From Mansonella perstans (Eukaryota > Nematoda > Chromadorea > Rhabditida > Onchocercidae), in the NCBI GenBank assembly GCA_037074765.1, contig JBAMDO010000081.1, positions 1 to 64,000 of the forward strand: a DNA stretch of 64,000 nt, given 5' to 3'. Of the stretch, positions 1 to 14,200 are shown one piece after another; the first letter of the stretch is position 1, and each line of letters begins with the position of its first letter. A program made the translations under genes and the position numbers. The notes under the pieces are model-generated. The model saw only the letters and a program-made list of their open reading frames with translations. It had not been told where the DNA came from and did no database searches.

Positions 1-1818
1 TGTAGTTAAGGTAGCTGTAATATTGATTGACAAATTACAGTAAATGATATTGCTCATGATTTGCAAGTCGAAAATTTTAGCAGATGCAGTGATTTTCTTA
101 TAGAGATTTTTGAATTAATCAGTTTGAATCATTCATATATCGTTAGCAGCTGATTAATCATCATCCTAATCATTAGCAATATCATCTTTTATTTATCATC
201 ATTGATCATAGTGTTCTTTATTATTATCTTCATAATAATTAAAATCGTTAGATCAACTGTAATTGTAGTATTCGCTTTAACTGAGTTTTCTGAGATTTTT
301 TGCTTTGCATTAGAATTACTTGATATCAATCAAAATTGAAGAAGAAATGAAATATTGAACATTTTATTTTATGCATTGATTTTTGTTGAAAATCAACATT
401 ATTTGTTATTTCTTCTATTAGTTTCAGCTTTTTAAATTTTATTTCTTACCAAAATTTTTTTTTCGGATAAAATAATCTCTTGCATTTTACTGTTGATTAT
501 TTTCTTTTTTGATTTTTAGATGAATTTTTACATTTTGTTTAGGAAATTATGCGGATTTAATCCGGTTTTTAGTTTCTTAATATCACATCTCATAATTATT
601 TGTCCCTTTTACCATCCATGACTGGTTATCTATTCTTTTACTTTAACTTCTTATCTTTTATTGAAAATTTAAATTGAAGAACATCCATATAGTATGAACT
701 TCTATTGAGAGATCCAATATGAATTCAATCGCAATATAAATGAGATAAAATACATATGAGAATATGTCTAATTTTTGATTTCAATATATATCGTTTAATA
801 GTCTAAAATAACTAAATTCAATGAATAAAAAATAAGCTTCTAATAATTAAGTTATTTATCAGTAGTACATCTAGAATCAATTCTTTTCAGTGTTAAAATG
901 ATGTTGTGATATGGCGTGGTATTTCTCCAACATTCCTACATCTGAAAGAAATGAAAGCAGTGTGCTTTATAGCAGCACTTCTGCAAATTGAGGCACATAC
1001 AGACTTTGTTGTGTTATATTCATTTCTTCCGATGTCCTTTTTTTGATTGCAAAAAGAGGAAATGAAAGCAGTGTTTTTTATAGCACTTATCTTGAATGTC
1101 ATTATAACAACGATGGTTTTATGGGGAGATTAATTCAGGAAAAATTTGGAGCTTCGTTCGATACTCACAAATTTGCAGGACATTCCAAAATTTTACTTCA
1201 AGCCAAAATATCTGAAACTCTGGGCCGAAACATTCAATTACGTCAAATTTGGATAATTAAAAAATAATTAAATTCATCATTTTCATGTGATTGTTGTGCA
1301 TTGAAATATTAATAGGAATGGGTTACTAATGCTGTTGAAAACAAAAATTCACGTTACATATAAAATCATGTATTACACAATCTTTTGGCAATGCTGCAAA
1401 AAAAAACATACTCGTTTTTTTGCTTAAATTATAATCTGCAAGTAAAAAACTTTATCAATTAATTTGGTTTAGTTGAAATTGGAAAGTATTTGTCTTTGAT
1501 TGGAACTAACTATTAACTATGTTTTAAATGGTTTAAAAAATGAAAAAGCTTGTCAAGTAAGTTAGATATGTATATATTGTATTTACACTCAGATTTTATC
1601 CTTTAGCTTTCGACATGGTATCTAAGTTCAAATCTTCTATTTTTTCTTAAATGCTTCACATAGTTCACTTTTCATCTACACGTTTATTTAGTCTCACGCG
1701 TTTTACAATTATTGTTAATTCAGTGGTTTTGATAATCAACTTGTCCAAATTTCAGGAATGTTCATTGCTTTATTTAAATTGATTTATTAGCTGAAATTTC
1801 TATTAACGAAGTAAATTA
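1..1818. other. Non-coding upstream region of the first gene
   Basis: This stretch is AT-rich with stop codons in all frames. The only open frames are about 70 codons long and look like chance. One imperfect direct duplication of about 27 bases is present (948-974 and 1059-1085). It probably holds promoter and 5' untranslated sequence of the gene that starts at 1819. No core promoter element could be recognised. Confidence 0.6.
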
Positions 1819-4800
1819 ATGAATTGTGGTAGTTTAGCAGCAATTTTGCCTTCTACATCGCTCGTTGAAGAGGATTCAACAGTTATGTAAGTATTCTAAC
1901 AATATGTTTTTGTTAGCTAAAATGTCGAAATGTTATAAATGGAAAATCAAATGCTCATCATTAGAGATGCATTTTAAATTCGAAATTTAAATTGAAATAA
2001 AATTTGTAAAGTAAAATTTTGGTAAAGTAAAAAATGATTAAGGATAGCTTAAAATTTTATTAATTTTTAAGCCTTGCTTAATTGTTCTATTTTAGACCAA
2101 ACGGCATGACATATACTGATGAAAGGTTCAGTGCACGTTGGAAGGAGCGACGTGCGCGATTTTTGGGTTGCATTGAAAATACCAAATTGATAGCAGAACG
2201 AACAAAACAAAGACAGGAGAATGCCCGAATAGAACGGTTGAAGAAAGAAAGAGCTGAAATGGAAAAGTATCGTCGAAGGTTGTTTGATTTTTTTTTAATC
2301 ATATCGTTACAGTTTGTCTTTATTCTGGTAATACTTCCCCTTTAAGAAAAAGAAGATTCTGAAGTTTTTTTGCGTGACTTTTCCACTTGATCTTTTCATT
2401 TCATCTTAGTATTTTGCAAGTGGGTCGTATCATAGGAATTAATGGAGATTAATAGCTTCATAATGGATAATTGACCCGATTTATAATGCATAATGTGCAC
2501 TGTGCGGTATTCTTTTGTGGGAAATTTCATTTATCTTGAAATTCCGGATTTCATAATTTACAATTTCATGAACACATTTCAATATCATACATGTCTCTTC
2601 TGCTTTTCATTATCAAGTTATTACAAATTGTTTTTTTTTTTTTTTTGTCATTTGTAAATTTCTTTGTTAATATTTTAGTTTACAAAGATGCACTCACTCT
2701 CCATTGATTTTCATCGAAACACTTTTTAATATTCCGAAAACTAATATTTAGTTAAAAGTACTATAATTTCAATTCTTAGATTCTTAAATATTATTGTCTT
2801 ATTAATAAATAATATCTGTGATTAATTTTCAAAAATTTGAAATCTTGGAGAATTCCAGATATTTGGAAGCAGCGATGAAACAATACATGGAGCAGCAGGC
2901 GAAACCTCGGGAAGTGCCATCATCAATAACTCAGTCTCATAGCCATCATTATCCACAACTTCTTTCCTCATCACAGAATTATCCTGGATGTATGCAAGTG
3001 TTACGAACTGCAGCTCCTTTCACTCCAAGTTTTCCAACCATATCAGCTTGTAAGCCAAATGTATGTTAAATTTCAAATATTAAATATTTGCAAATAAAGA
3101 CACTTTCGGTATGGAATAAAATAAAATAGATTTAAAAAAGAGTTGAACTATTGTAATTGAGAGAATTAGACATGTTTGCGATCTTTCGGCTGCACATCGA
3201 TTTTAGATTCGAAAACGACCGTTTGAAGGCAATAGTGAATGGACACAGTATGCGCAGATGGCCACTATGAGTGATCAACATAATGTATATCATGGAAAAC
3301 AGCTAGAAATGTCTCAGAATAATGCATCCCCGATGCAGACTATTAATTCATTCAAATATTTGAATATGATGTCGAAACAACCACCTTATTGTCCAGCAAC
3401 CAGTTATAAGGATGGAATGGATGTAATGAATCTAAATTTATTGGTTGAAATAATTTTTATCAAATCAATTCTGAATTCATTTTTTTATTGTTTTCATTTT
3501 GTTGTTATTGTTTGCACTATTTCTTTATTGAAATTTTAAATTTAAATATTAGACATTATTTTGTTAATAGAAATATTTTTTGTAGTCCAACAAATCGATA
3601 GCTAAAGAAATACATCAAATGAACTGTATTGTCCCCGAATTAGAAAGAGCTGAACAGTACGATCAGACAAGAATGGGCAGTTCAATTTTACCAACAACAT
3701 CACAAGCAGATAGAGCTGCAGGTTCAACCATCCCGGAAGAAATGAGCAATTTGTCAGCAATGCCAGAATTAGCTGAATCGCATGTAAAAGATCTGATGGA
3801 TCAAATTGGACCGGTATTCCTATTTGATATGTGTAGCTTTAAAGAATTTACTGGTTTAAAATTTAAACTAGGTTTTCATAACTGATGGAAGCTAACAATG
3901 AATAATCTTGCATTAAATTTTTGATTTTAATTTGAAAATGTAGAAAATGCAAAATTAAAATACAGTAAATTATATTATGAAATAGTTGAGTTCAGTTCAC
4001 TTGATGTATTTGAGTTCCATTTTAAGTAAGCAATTTAATGACCTAAATTAGGTCTTTCGTTCAAAAGAAACAATTGAACGTTCTGCAGTCAATCTTCCTT
4101 GTAGATGGAAGATGGAAAAGTTCTTGAGAAACATGAAATACTTTTTTGACTACACTTTTTATGATGTTGGTCTTTTTCGCATTCATTTTTGAATTGTCTT
4201 TATTAATAGTTCAGTATTATCTGTTGCAGAATAATTCACTTGATGATCTTGGAGGAAATTGTTTGGAGGGAGTATTAGTTAATCGTTGTGATGAAGAGTC
4301 ATGTACTTTAGATGCAGGAACCGAAAAACTTAAAATGCAATCTGCAAGCAGTTCAGTATGTTTTTTTTTTTTCGATTAACAGTAAATCATGGACAGACAG
4401 CAAAGTCATGTTATTATTCAGTTTTCAAAATTTTTTTCAATACTATTAAAACAGTTCTTTATAATGAAATGTTATAATTACTACTAAAGCTAATGATTAA
4501 TGATTAGTGATTAAATTGGATTAAAAATCTGTCAATTGAACTAATGGATTAAAAATGTAGTGGTGATGTTCGTAGAATTTCATAATTTTTTATGAAAGAT
4601 CTGTCCATATTAATGAAGCGGAATAATTACAGACCTATTTTCAGATAGTTTCGCCAATGTCAGCTCCCTGTGGTACACCCAATAGTGCCCTATCTCCAGC
4701 GCATCTTTCTGCATCCGCTCGATGTTCCACAAACTCATTTTATGATTCGCATAGTACTGCTGTAACACCTCAACAAAGCGCCCTTACACCACCTTGTAAG

Positions 4801-6290
4801 TATTACTATATACGATATGCTTAATGCTAACCAGTGGTATTTCATTGGTTTTTTATCAGTTCATTAATTTTGCAATTGTTTGGGAAAAGGCGCTTTCCCA
4901 TTACAGCAGTTTGCACGACTTTGAAAGTTTTCTGTAATGCAATGATTATAATGATTTCCATGTAAATTAGGGAATTATTATTTGGACGTCCTTGACTTAT
5001 TGCAAAGTCAAATAGAGGTGACTGTCGAATAGACAAATGAGTCGAGATCTTTGTAGAAGCACAATTTTTGTGAACTGTCAAATGATTTATCATTTTTTAG
5101 GCGATCAGTCACAGCGAATCCCAATAACATCAGCATTAGCAATACCGTCAACAGTGGTAGCACAAGACAATTCCTTGCTGTGTACGAGGAATGCTAGTAG
5201 CAGTAGTAGTACGAGTAGTGTTGGTAGCACGAATGCTGCTATATCATCAACACCATTAGTTGGAAATAATAATGCCAATAGTAGTGGCAATAATGTCAAT
5301 GGTGGTATGTATAACAGCGCAGCTGTAATTCCAACATCAGCAATAGTTCCTAGTCAACTACATCAGCCTCAACAACAGCAACATTATCATCATTTTGCTC
5401 ATTTCCAACAGTATCATCATTCACGTCATCAGCAACAGCAGCTGCTAAATTTATTTAACAATGGTTGCCATGTATCCTCAAACAATACTCAACTTTCACA
5501 TATGGTACTTTAGGAAAAATATCTTTATGTTATCTTATTTTAAACTTCAGCTAATCCATTTCTCTTGTGCTTAAATTATGAAATTAATGAAACTCAAAAG
5601 GCAATAGTGTAGTATTTTTTCTTCAAAATGAAATTATTAGTTTGAAAAAATTGATAAATCATTCGTTGTCTTTCTTTTTCAGGATAATACAAGAATGTAC
5701 AATGAGATTGAGTATTCAACGTTTGGTCATTGCTATAATCAATATAACAATTCAAATAAGTCATCCATTTTTCCACGCTTTCCATCTCAAACATTCGTAG
5801 AATGCTCTACACCACAACAGTATGACATTCATTCGATGAAATATCCTAACAATGGAATATCTTATTATGGGCAACAACCACAAATGAATATGCAACAACA
5901 AGCATATCAATGTAGGTTTCATGTTCTTTTCAGATAATATATATATGTAATATTAGCCATCAAATAAATTATATTTTTTTTATATCTAGAATATGCGTGC
6001 AATATTAAGCTATGCAAAAATTAAATGCATTTTTCTGGAAAATTGATTTATATTTTAATCAAAAATATGGATGATGTAAGTCACGTTTTGCATTTCCCAA
6101 AATGTGTTTTACAATTTCGTATTTTCTTCTCTTTTTAGTTTGTTTCCATTTTTGTAATTCTTTACTATTCATTTTAGTTCAAGTCCCTCTTTTCCAACCG
6201 GCATACCATCATCGTCACTATCATGGTTGTATAAGTGATTCAATGGCGGCAACTGCACAGAATCCAGTTTATCAAATGAATAATTTCTAA
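1819..6290 (+). CDS. Gln/His/Ser-rich protein with basic N-terminal helix; SEL-8/LAG-3-like candidate
   Basis: Ten exons join in phase: 1819-1886, 2096-2278, 2859-3060, 3207-3422, 3586-3813, 4230-4355, 4645-4795, 5101-5504, 5683-5911, 6178-6290 (639 aa). Residues about 30-95 form one long, highly charged predicted helix (TDERFSARWKERRARFLG, then Arg/Lys/Glu/Gln-rich). The rest is low complexity: Ser/Asn runs and Gln/His tracts in exon 8 (about residues 392-526), with Met/Gln/Tyr-rich exons 9-10. A basic N-terminal helix followed by a Gln-rich tail is the architecture of nematode SEL-8/LAG-3, the Mastermind-type coactivator of Notch signalling, in which the helix lies along the Notch/CSL complex. 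That identity rests on architecture only. Another Gln-rich nuclear coactivator is possible. No zinc finger, homeobox or bZIP is seen. AATAAA at 6481 may be a polyadenylation signal. The gene model is strong; the name is tentative. Confidence 0.83.
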
Positions 6291-8264
6291 AATTCCGAAA
6301 TTGTGCTGAATGTACCAAGTATTGAGAAAAAGTCAAGAACAAGTAAAAAAAAAAACCCTGGTATCACCCCATATATACTACATATATGGTTTTTTGTACA
6401 AATATGTTTCGTGTAGTTTTTTCATTGTTTATTGTAGATGTAACTTTTGCTTGTTCTTCTTATGCTCCTTCATACAATTTAATAAAGTCATACTTACTGA
6501 TTTTGATTACACAAAAATTCAGCAAATAACCCTTATTGGTTTCTTACCTCAAATCTCGCTCCTTTTTTCTCAATTCGAAAAGGGACTCCAACGAATAAAT
6601 GCATGATTCGCGCATATGAAAAATCCCAGATTCAACAAAATCGCTGGAAGAATATACAAATTATGTACTACATTAATCTATTTATAGTGGTTGTTGATAT
6701 TCTCGACCAGTCCTTGTCTTTAAAATGTTTAGTTTGCAGTTTGGTGGGCGCGTCCCTTTAATGATTTGTAATCTTGGTTCCACTTCAACTTCCAACATAT
6801 ACGCTAACATTCTCAAACGTATGACAAAATCAAAAATGTGTTGATGTTTATTTAATTCACGAGCATAGAAAAAACATAAAGAAAACCCAAGAGATAAGAA
6901 AAAACCGGTAAACTATTTGAAACAAACAAAAAAACAAGGAAGAAATGAAAAAAATTGAGGAAGCAAATAGAAAACAATTGTCCCAAGCAGCAAAAGAAAC
7001 ATAAAGAAAATGTATAGTAATACCAATATTGAACTGATTTGGAACCCGAAATTCAACAGATTTAAAACAATATTTAGAATACATGAAAAAAAAAAAAAAA
7101 AATTACCCGGTGTTTCTTACGCACACGGTTAAAAAAGTCAGAAAAAATAAAGTCAAGATAAATATCAAAATAAAACTAAATCCTGGATCTGTGGCCAAAA
7201 AGCCTTGTTGTCTCCAGATGCCAATTAATGATCATATTATCACCTTGATTTTCAATTCGAACATTTGTAAGCAAAAGGATGATCTAATTATAAAAAACTT
7301 CTATATCTCCCGATAGTTTCATTTTCCAAATCAAATATAAAAGTTTAATTAATTTCACAGCATCAAATTTGTAAGACCTAGCAAAACATCCAAAAACAAA
7401 ATCTATGTAATAATTCGTAATGCAGTTAAACATCACTTATTCTATCAGAACAAAAAAAAAAAAGTCACCGTCATAAAAAGCCATTTTACAGAGAGTAAAT
7501 AAAGAAAATGAAGACATTTTGACACCTTCTAGTTTACAAAAAACACTGGTTTAAAGAAAAATTTTAAAGGGTAAAACAATGGTTTAAAAAAACGTAAAAC
7601 AAAATACCAATGATGATAAACAAACAAAAATATACAATAAAGGGATGAGTAAATCCGCGATGTAAGCAATATGCCATTTCTCGCACAACAGCAAATATCT
7701 TAAAAATAAATAACTGCTAAAAAAAACAAAATAACAAATGAAAAGGAAATACGAAAAAAACTATTAAGGGAAGAAAAAAATCTTACAAATTTTCGAAGAA
7801 TCAAGAAAATACAATAAGAGGGAAAACGCACGAAAGAAAGAACACGGCGCGATTAAGACAGAGCACATTGTAGCAAATGTGTATAAACATCTACAGAATA
7901 GAAAAATGAAGATATACCTAAACTTTTCCCGTGTTTTGCGAATATTGAAAAAAAGAAAAAAAAAAAACCTAAAAAAAACACCGTCAGAAAAGGAATTATG
8001 AAGAACTTGCTGTGAAGAACTGATCACAAGGAATTCACAAATATTTCAGTGAAAATTGAATTGAAGTTGAAATCATACAACTGCTATGAAAAAATTTCAA
8101 GCTTACTTAATTTTGGAGTTCGAAAAAAAGTTAAATATTTTCCAGCAATGAGGATTTGCTAATAACCAAATTGCGGACGAAAGATGCTCTATGGATAAAC
8201 TTTTTAGCTTTTCATTTCTCAGCATCATTTGAATGAATAAACTAATTTACACTCTTTCTGATTT
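6291..8264. other. Convergent intergenic region, A-rich on the + strand
   Basis: This is the tail-to-tail spacer between the Gln-rich gene (+) and the AKAP1-type gene (-). It contains 3' untranslated sequence, long A-rich runs on the + strand (for example 7080-7100, 7450-7462, 7950-7980) and AATAAA at 6481-6486. Open frames here (for example 6310-6606, 7764-8027) are Phe/Lys-rich translations of A/T runs, not genes. Confidence 0.6.
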
Positions 8265-11200
8265 TCATTCTGCAACGAAAATTTCATTTCCACTGCAACC
8301 GACCAAAAATGTGTTTGATAATGGTGGTATAGGCCTTGGAAGCACTGGTCTAACCTTCGACGGATCCCATGCTTTCGCAAGGTTTTCATCTAACAAAGCA
8401 CTATCAATTCGAACCACCTGAAAAAAACAAATTATTTCCGTTTTAATTCTAAATCTTCGCAGTTTTTTTAAAACTTTAAATAATCCAACAACTAATTTTG
8501 ACGACAGTTGTCTTTTGAAACTAAGAAAATAGACCTTGTTATTCTCATCAGTTGAGAATATTTCGACAAATGGTCTTGAATCTTCAATATGATAGCCGAC
8601 AACATAACATTCCAACGTGCGACCTTGTTGCGTCAACGTTTGGAACAACTTCAATGCTTCATCGGACCACTTTGTTGTTCCTTAAAAGTGACGCAAAATA
8701 TGCTGATAAAATAAATGAAGAAATGAAATGTATGAAATACAAATGCAATCGTTAAGTTGGGACCCCTAATAATTCATATAGCGAGCTTTCCGGAAGATAG
8801 CTTCCGAAAGACTCAAACCAACGTAGACCAAAGTAGAGAAAACGCCTGTGTCCGCCTTCTACGGTTTAATAAATTTGTGCTTTTCGCTTATTTTTTCCAT
8901 TCTTTCACAAAAAATGAAAACAATACCATCCACGGGCATAACATGCGCCAAATAACATTCCGTAGCTTGAAATGGCAGCGTCATAAAATCAGTTCTGCAA
9001 GAAAAGAAAAATCGCATTGAGAAAAAACTGTCCCTTTTCCAACTTCACATTTATCAATACCTACCATCCACTTCATTATCATCATTATCACTAACACAAT
9101 ATTCGAATTCAAAATCATACCGAAATTGATAATAAAATTTATACTACGCAGAGATTCCAGCAATCCAAAACGAAAACTATTATCCATCACACTTTCAACT
9201 TTCGAATGAAAGATGAATCTTTAATGAAATAAATGACCCGATTTAACCTTTCTAGGAATTCTTTATTTCCATACTTTTTTGATTTGCTAACCTTATTTGT
9301 CGTAAATCGCTTCTTGGAAGACGACCATAACCACCATAATCTACATATCTTATCATTACTTCATCCTCTTCCTCATAGTAATCAAGCGTCACCGCACGAT
9401 ACCAACCATCAAAAGCTGGTGCAACGCATAACTTATCGACTGAAAATTGTTACAAATCACTTGAAAGCAAGCAATCACATAGGCTTCCACGTATCACAAA
9501 ATGATTTGATTCTTCTTGTACGGTGTCATATTTTAAAATTCGAAGATAGAAAAACAATACCAACCGTCTACTGGTCTCGGCAAATCTGGTATACCTGCTG
9601 GCTGCATATAGACACCAAGCATATAATAATCTAGCCGCTGCAGTGCATTAAATGTTGGATGTTGCGGCTGTTGAAGAAAGAAATGGCCAACATCAATGGT
9701 AGCTGAACAAATTACTGGACAGCGTTCGCCCTCCGGCAATGTTAACTGTAAAATATTAATCATCATTTCCCGAATTACATTTCTCCCAAATCTCTTAATC
9801 CATTTCTAACGCTAAATCTGCCATAGTTATCCATTTCATGAAGTTCTATTATACAGTCCACTTTTCGAAAACTTTAGAAAATCTCACAGCCAAATCATAT
9901 GACGTTTGTTTTTTAATGGAAAATCAAAAAATCATGAATATGGTAAGCATACTTTTTCCATATTTGATATTTAAAATCTATCATACTTCATCCATCTCCC
10001 TTCTCACTAATGTCTTGCAAAAAAAAAAGAGAAAAAGACAATAGTTGCATAAAATACGATAACATCTAATTATTTCTTGCAGCCATGTGACTGGCAATTT
10101 TAAGTTTTTTGAACATTATCAGAAAAATTAAATTTAGAACAAACTATTTATATTGTTAATCTAATAAATACTTCAGTTAGAATTGAATTTTGAATTTTAT
10201 TATGAATATAGTAGTGATGAAATACTGTAAGAATGTCTCCCACCAAAATTAAATCATAAATTTCAATTTCTTCTTTGAAATTGCTACATGTACGCAGAGA
10301 CATTAGTTATAGCAATTTTACGCCTATGAGTTTATCTATGCAGTCCAGTCACAAAACATGTGCAGTAGCAGTTGTCAGACATCATTTCCATTACTTCATT
10401 CTTGTCGTTTAGTAAAAATGCCTCCTGCTCGTTAAATGACATCAGAAATTTTATAAGATAACATATGGTAGTGAATCATTTCAACTATACTTCTGCTTGG
10501 TATTCATTAACTCCGCCTTCTAACTTTTCGATCTTATCAACTTTGATCAATTACCCTTTCTTTTCCAAAGCGGAATTGTGCACCAAATGGAGGGAAACAA
10601 TATGAAATATTATAAATGTTTCAAATTACACAACCAAAATTCCCATGAAATGAGTGATTTCTCCCCCTTCCTCCTCAATTTCCTAACAAATGACGAATGA
10701 ATCTTCGTGATTTGCAATTTCATTCCCTAGAAATATAAGCCCTTAATTTTATCTAGCTTTCTAAAGCCTGATATCTATAGCACTATTTCATTTACTGCCG
10801 GCCGGTTTGAATGTGTCATCCGGTTTAAACTCTGTATGAACTTTTGATCCACCAATTTTTTTTCAAAAATTTGAAAAAATCTTAAAGTTTTTAGAAAAAA
10901 AATTGCAAAGTAAAATCCTGTTTAAAGTGCTTTACATGAACTTTTTGTCCCACCAAACTTTTGAACCAAGTGATTTCTGGTGCATAATGCTTCAGAATTC
11001 TGAATCGGAATTACAGCAGTTCCCATTTCGAAAACATCAATAAAAAACGAGAATGCGGATCAAAATTTCTCAAAAGCAAAAGCAGAATACCTGCATCGGC
11101 CTTAAACTATAAACTGTTGCTGATGGATCTGGAAATGGTGGTGGCAGCACAGGCCTTAAATTCAATTCTGGAAAACGAGTAACGGGAAAACGACGCCGCA

Positions 11201-14200
11201 TCATTCGTAGACATCTGTTAATATTTTCACGTGACCCTTCCACAGCGCAAATCTGATGCGTTTCTAACTGCAACTACTCAGCAATATTAAAGAAACTAGA
11301 CGATATATAAACCATATTAAACAAAACTTACATTCCAACTATTACTGCTGATATATGCTGGAACTCAAAAAAAAAACTACCAAATAGTTTCAATCTTTAA
11401 AATCCTCGAATGTGTTAGCGCGTTAAAATTTCCAAAATTGATATCAAGAATTTTTAAAGCATTATATTGATAGAAACTGTCAATGGATAAAGTCAAGATA
11501 AGACTTTAAAACGGAAGAAAACACAAAAAACAAAGAAAGGTGGGGAAGAATGAAATAATTTCGCGAAAGAAAAGAAACGAAAACTGGAATCTCCAAGAAA
11601 GAGAACAAGCGGATTTCCAAAAAAAAAAAAAAAAAAAAAAATGAATATAGAATAATCAATGGAATTAAGATAGCGCTGATTCAAAATTTGAAATTCAAAA
11701 ACGTATAAGCAAATATTCCGAAATTCTAAAGCTAAAAGAAAAAGTTCACCTTTGCTGGTGTATGATGCGGCCTGATAATCATTTTCACTTCCGTACGAAG
11801 ACATAGCTCCTGAAAACGAATAATATTACAGAAAAGCAGGACAACACAAGCAAAAAAGCAACAGAACGAAAAAAAGTGGGAGCAAGCTGCTTCCAAAATA
11901 ATGCTTAAAGCCAATCCTCTCAACACAAAGTGAAAAAAACCAGTTTATTTGGTCGACTATATATGAAGACACAAGATGTTTTCTCGCGTTGAAAGTAATT
12001 ATCTAATCTGATTATTGTTCCCTTTCTTATTATTCACACCTATATTTCTGTATTCCATTCAGTTTGCAAAGCTAAATGATATTTACGAGCTGTTGTGATT
12101 TTAAAGATATTTTTTAACTTCAATTTGGAAAATCCGAAATAAAAGAAGTATGAATCCACAAAAAAATTCGGACACATTCAGTACATAATTATTTGCAAAC
12201 AATTAACTGCAGCAATTTTTCTTCTGTTCAAAGCATTAACAAACAATATTTTAAATGAATGAATGAAGACCTTTATAGTTTTGCCTTTGATACCAATAAT
12301 TAATCCAACTAATGTATTAGGTATCTCAAATTCATAAACAGATCGCACTTCTGAACTCCCTCGTGGTGCTATATCATCAGCTGGACTTAGTGAAGAAGCC
12401 AAACCTCCTGTTGCTCGTCCACTATCTTGCGATCCCTAAAAGGAATAAATTCCGTAATCAAAATTTCGGATTTTGAAGCATGAAATCCCAAAGCAATAAA
12501 AAAATTTTTTAATTCATAGTTTTATCTTGGCTTTGCAAACTTAGAAAATGTCTAAGTGCATATTTGGAAAAATAGCAAACATCAAAATCAAAATACAAGA
12601 AAAATGTCAACTTAATCCACCAATAACTACCTTTAACTTATCGTGATAATGTATCACGTAAACAATCAATGTTAATTCGCATTGGTATTACTATAATTTG
12701 AAATTTTTGTGTCGTGCAAACAGATAAGTAAATGAATGAATGAGAAAATGATTTTCTACCTTGTTAGTTAGAAGCGATACTGAATTTATGTAATTATTGC
12801 AAAATGTTTCGAAATATAACCAAAAGTCATTTTATGAAAAGATAACTGTGTATTCTTTTTTAAATTATGTTTATGAGAAGGTAATTTAGAAAAAAGAGGG
12901 ATAACTTAGAAAAGCATAATATGAATGAAATTTTAGAAGCAAAATTTAAAGACATAAGGAATCAATTAAACTAAATGCAGCTGTAAATAAATCGATAAGA
13001 TGCTTTATAAAAAAAAGCAAGGAAATAAACCGACCCAGGTAGAAGGCGGGACAATATCGGCATTTAACGATGCACTGGACCGTCCGGAACCAGATAAGGT
13101 TTTGGATGTACAGTTGCTAACACTGGATATTGTGGTAGGTGGATTCTGTATCATCAGGGATGAATTAAAAGGAATATTTTGAAGTGGCAAGAATAATGAT
13201 GCTGAAATGAGCGATGATTGCGGAATCTGTGCCGGAGTTGTAGGCATCGCTGAGCTAGCAGCGACTGGCGGTAAAAGGAAAGGATCTATATGAAGATTGG
13301 CTGGCCATGATTTCTCGGAATCCAAGCAGGAAGACCTAAGCGATGGTGGATAGACGGTACTGGGATAGTGACAATTACTATCACTTTGAAAGCTTGTACT
13401 AAGCGAGGTAGTTGACGCAACCGTAATAACCTCTTGATCCATGTATGGTAGGTAGCGAAGTAACAATAGCTGCCCTTCAATTCAGTTTCTGTATTCTTTG
13501 CAGAGATTAACACTTCAAAAGCAACAAATAATGGATGCCTCGGAAAATTTCTGGGAATAAAACTGAAAACAGGAAGAAAAATCCGAAAGCAGTGACTGAC
13601 CAAACGCCCTTTCAGGGCAGAAGCAACAGACACAAAACCTGCAAATAATTTGTGAAAGTAGCATAAAACGAAACTTCTCAATATGTTCTGATACCGTTAC
13701 AAACCAACAAGTCCCGTAACTTCCCCCGCAATTTTTCTGTCATTCAACGATGGAGCTACAAAGACGATAGACATACGGAAGTTGCAACGTTAAGATCAGC
13801 AAGTCCCGTAACTTCCCCCGCAATTTTTCTGTCATTCAACGATGGAGCTACAAAGACGATAGACATACGGAAGTTGCAACGTTAAGATCAGCAAGTCCCG
13901 TAACCTCCCCCGCAATTTTTCTGTCATTCAACGATGTAACTACAAAGATGATAGACATACGGAAGTTGCAACGTTAAGATCAGCAAGTCCCGTAATCTCT
14001 TCCGCAATTTTTCTGTCATTCAACGATTGTAACTACAAAGATGATAGACATACGGAAGTTGCAACGTTAAGATCAGCAAGTCCCGTAACCTCCCCCGCAC
14101 TTTTTCTGTCATTCAACGATTATAGCTATAAAGATGACAGACATATACGGAAACTGCAACGTAATAAAGCGACAGTCAACAACGTGTACGAAATATACGA

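Noticed and set aside
1043..1267. 74-codon open frame on the + strand
   Set aside because: It has no recognisable motif, spans half of the local duplication and has no partner exons.
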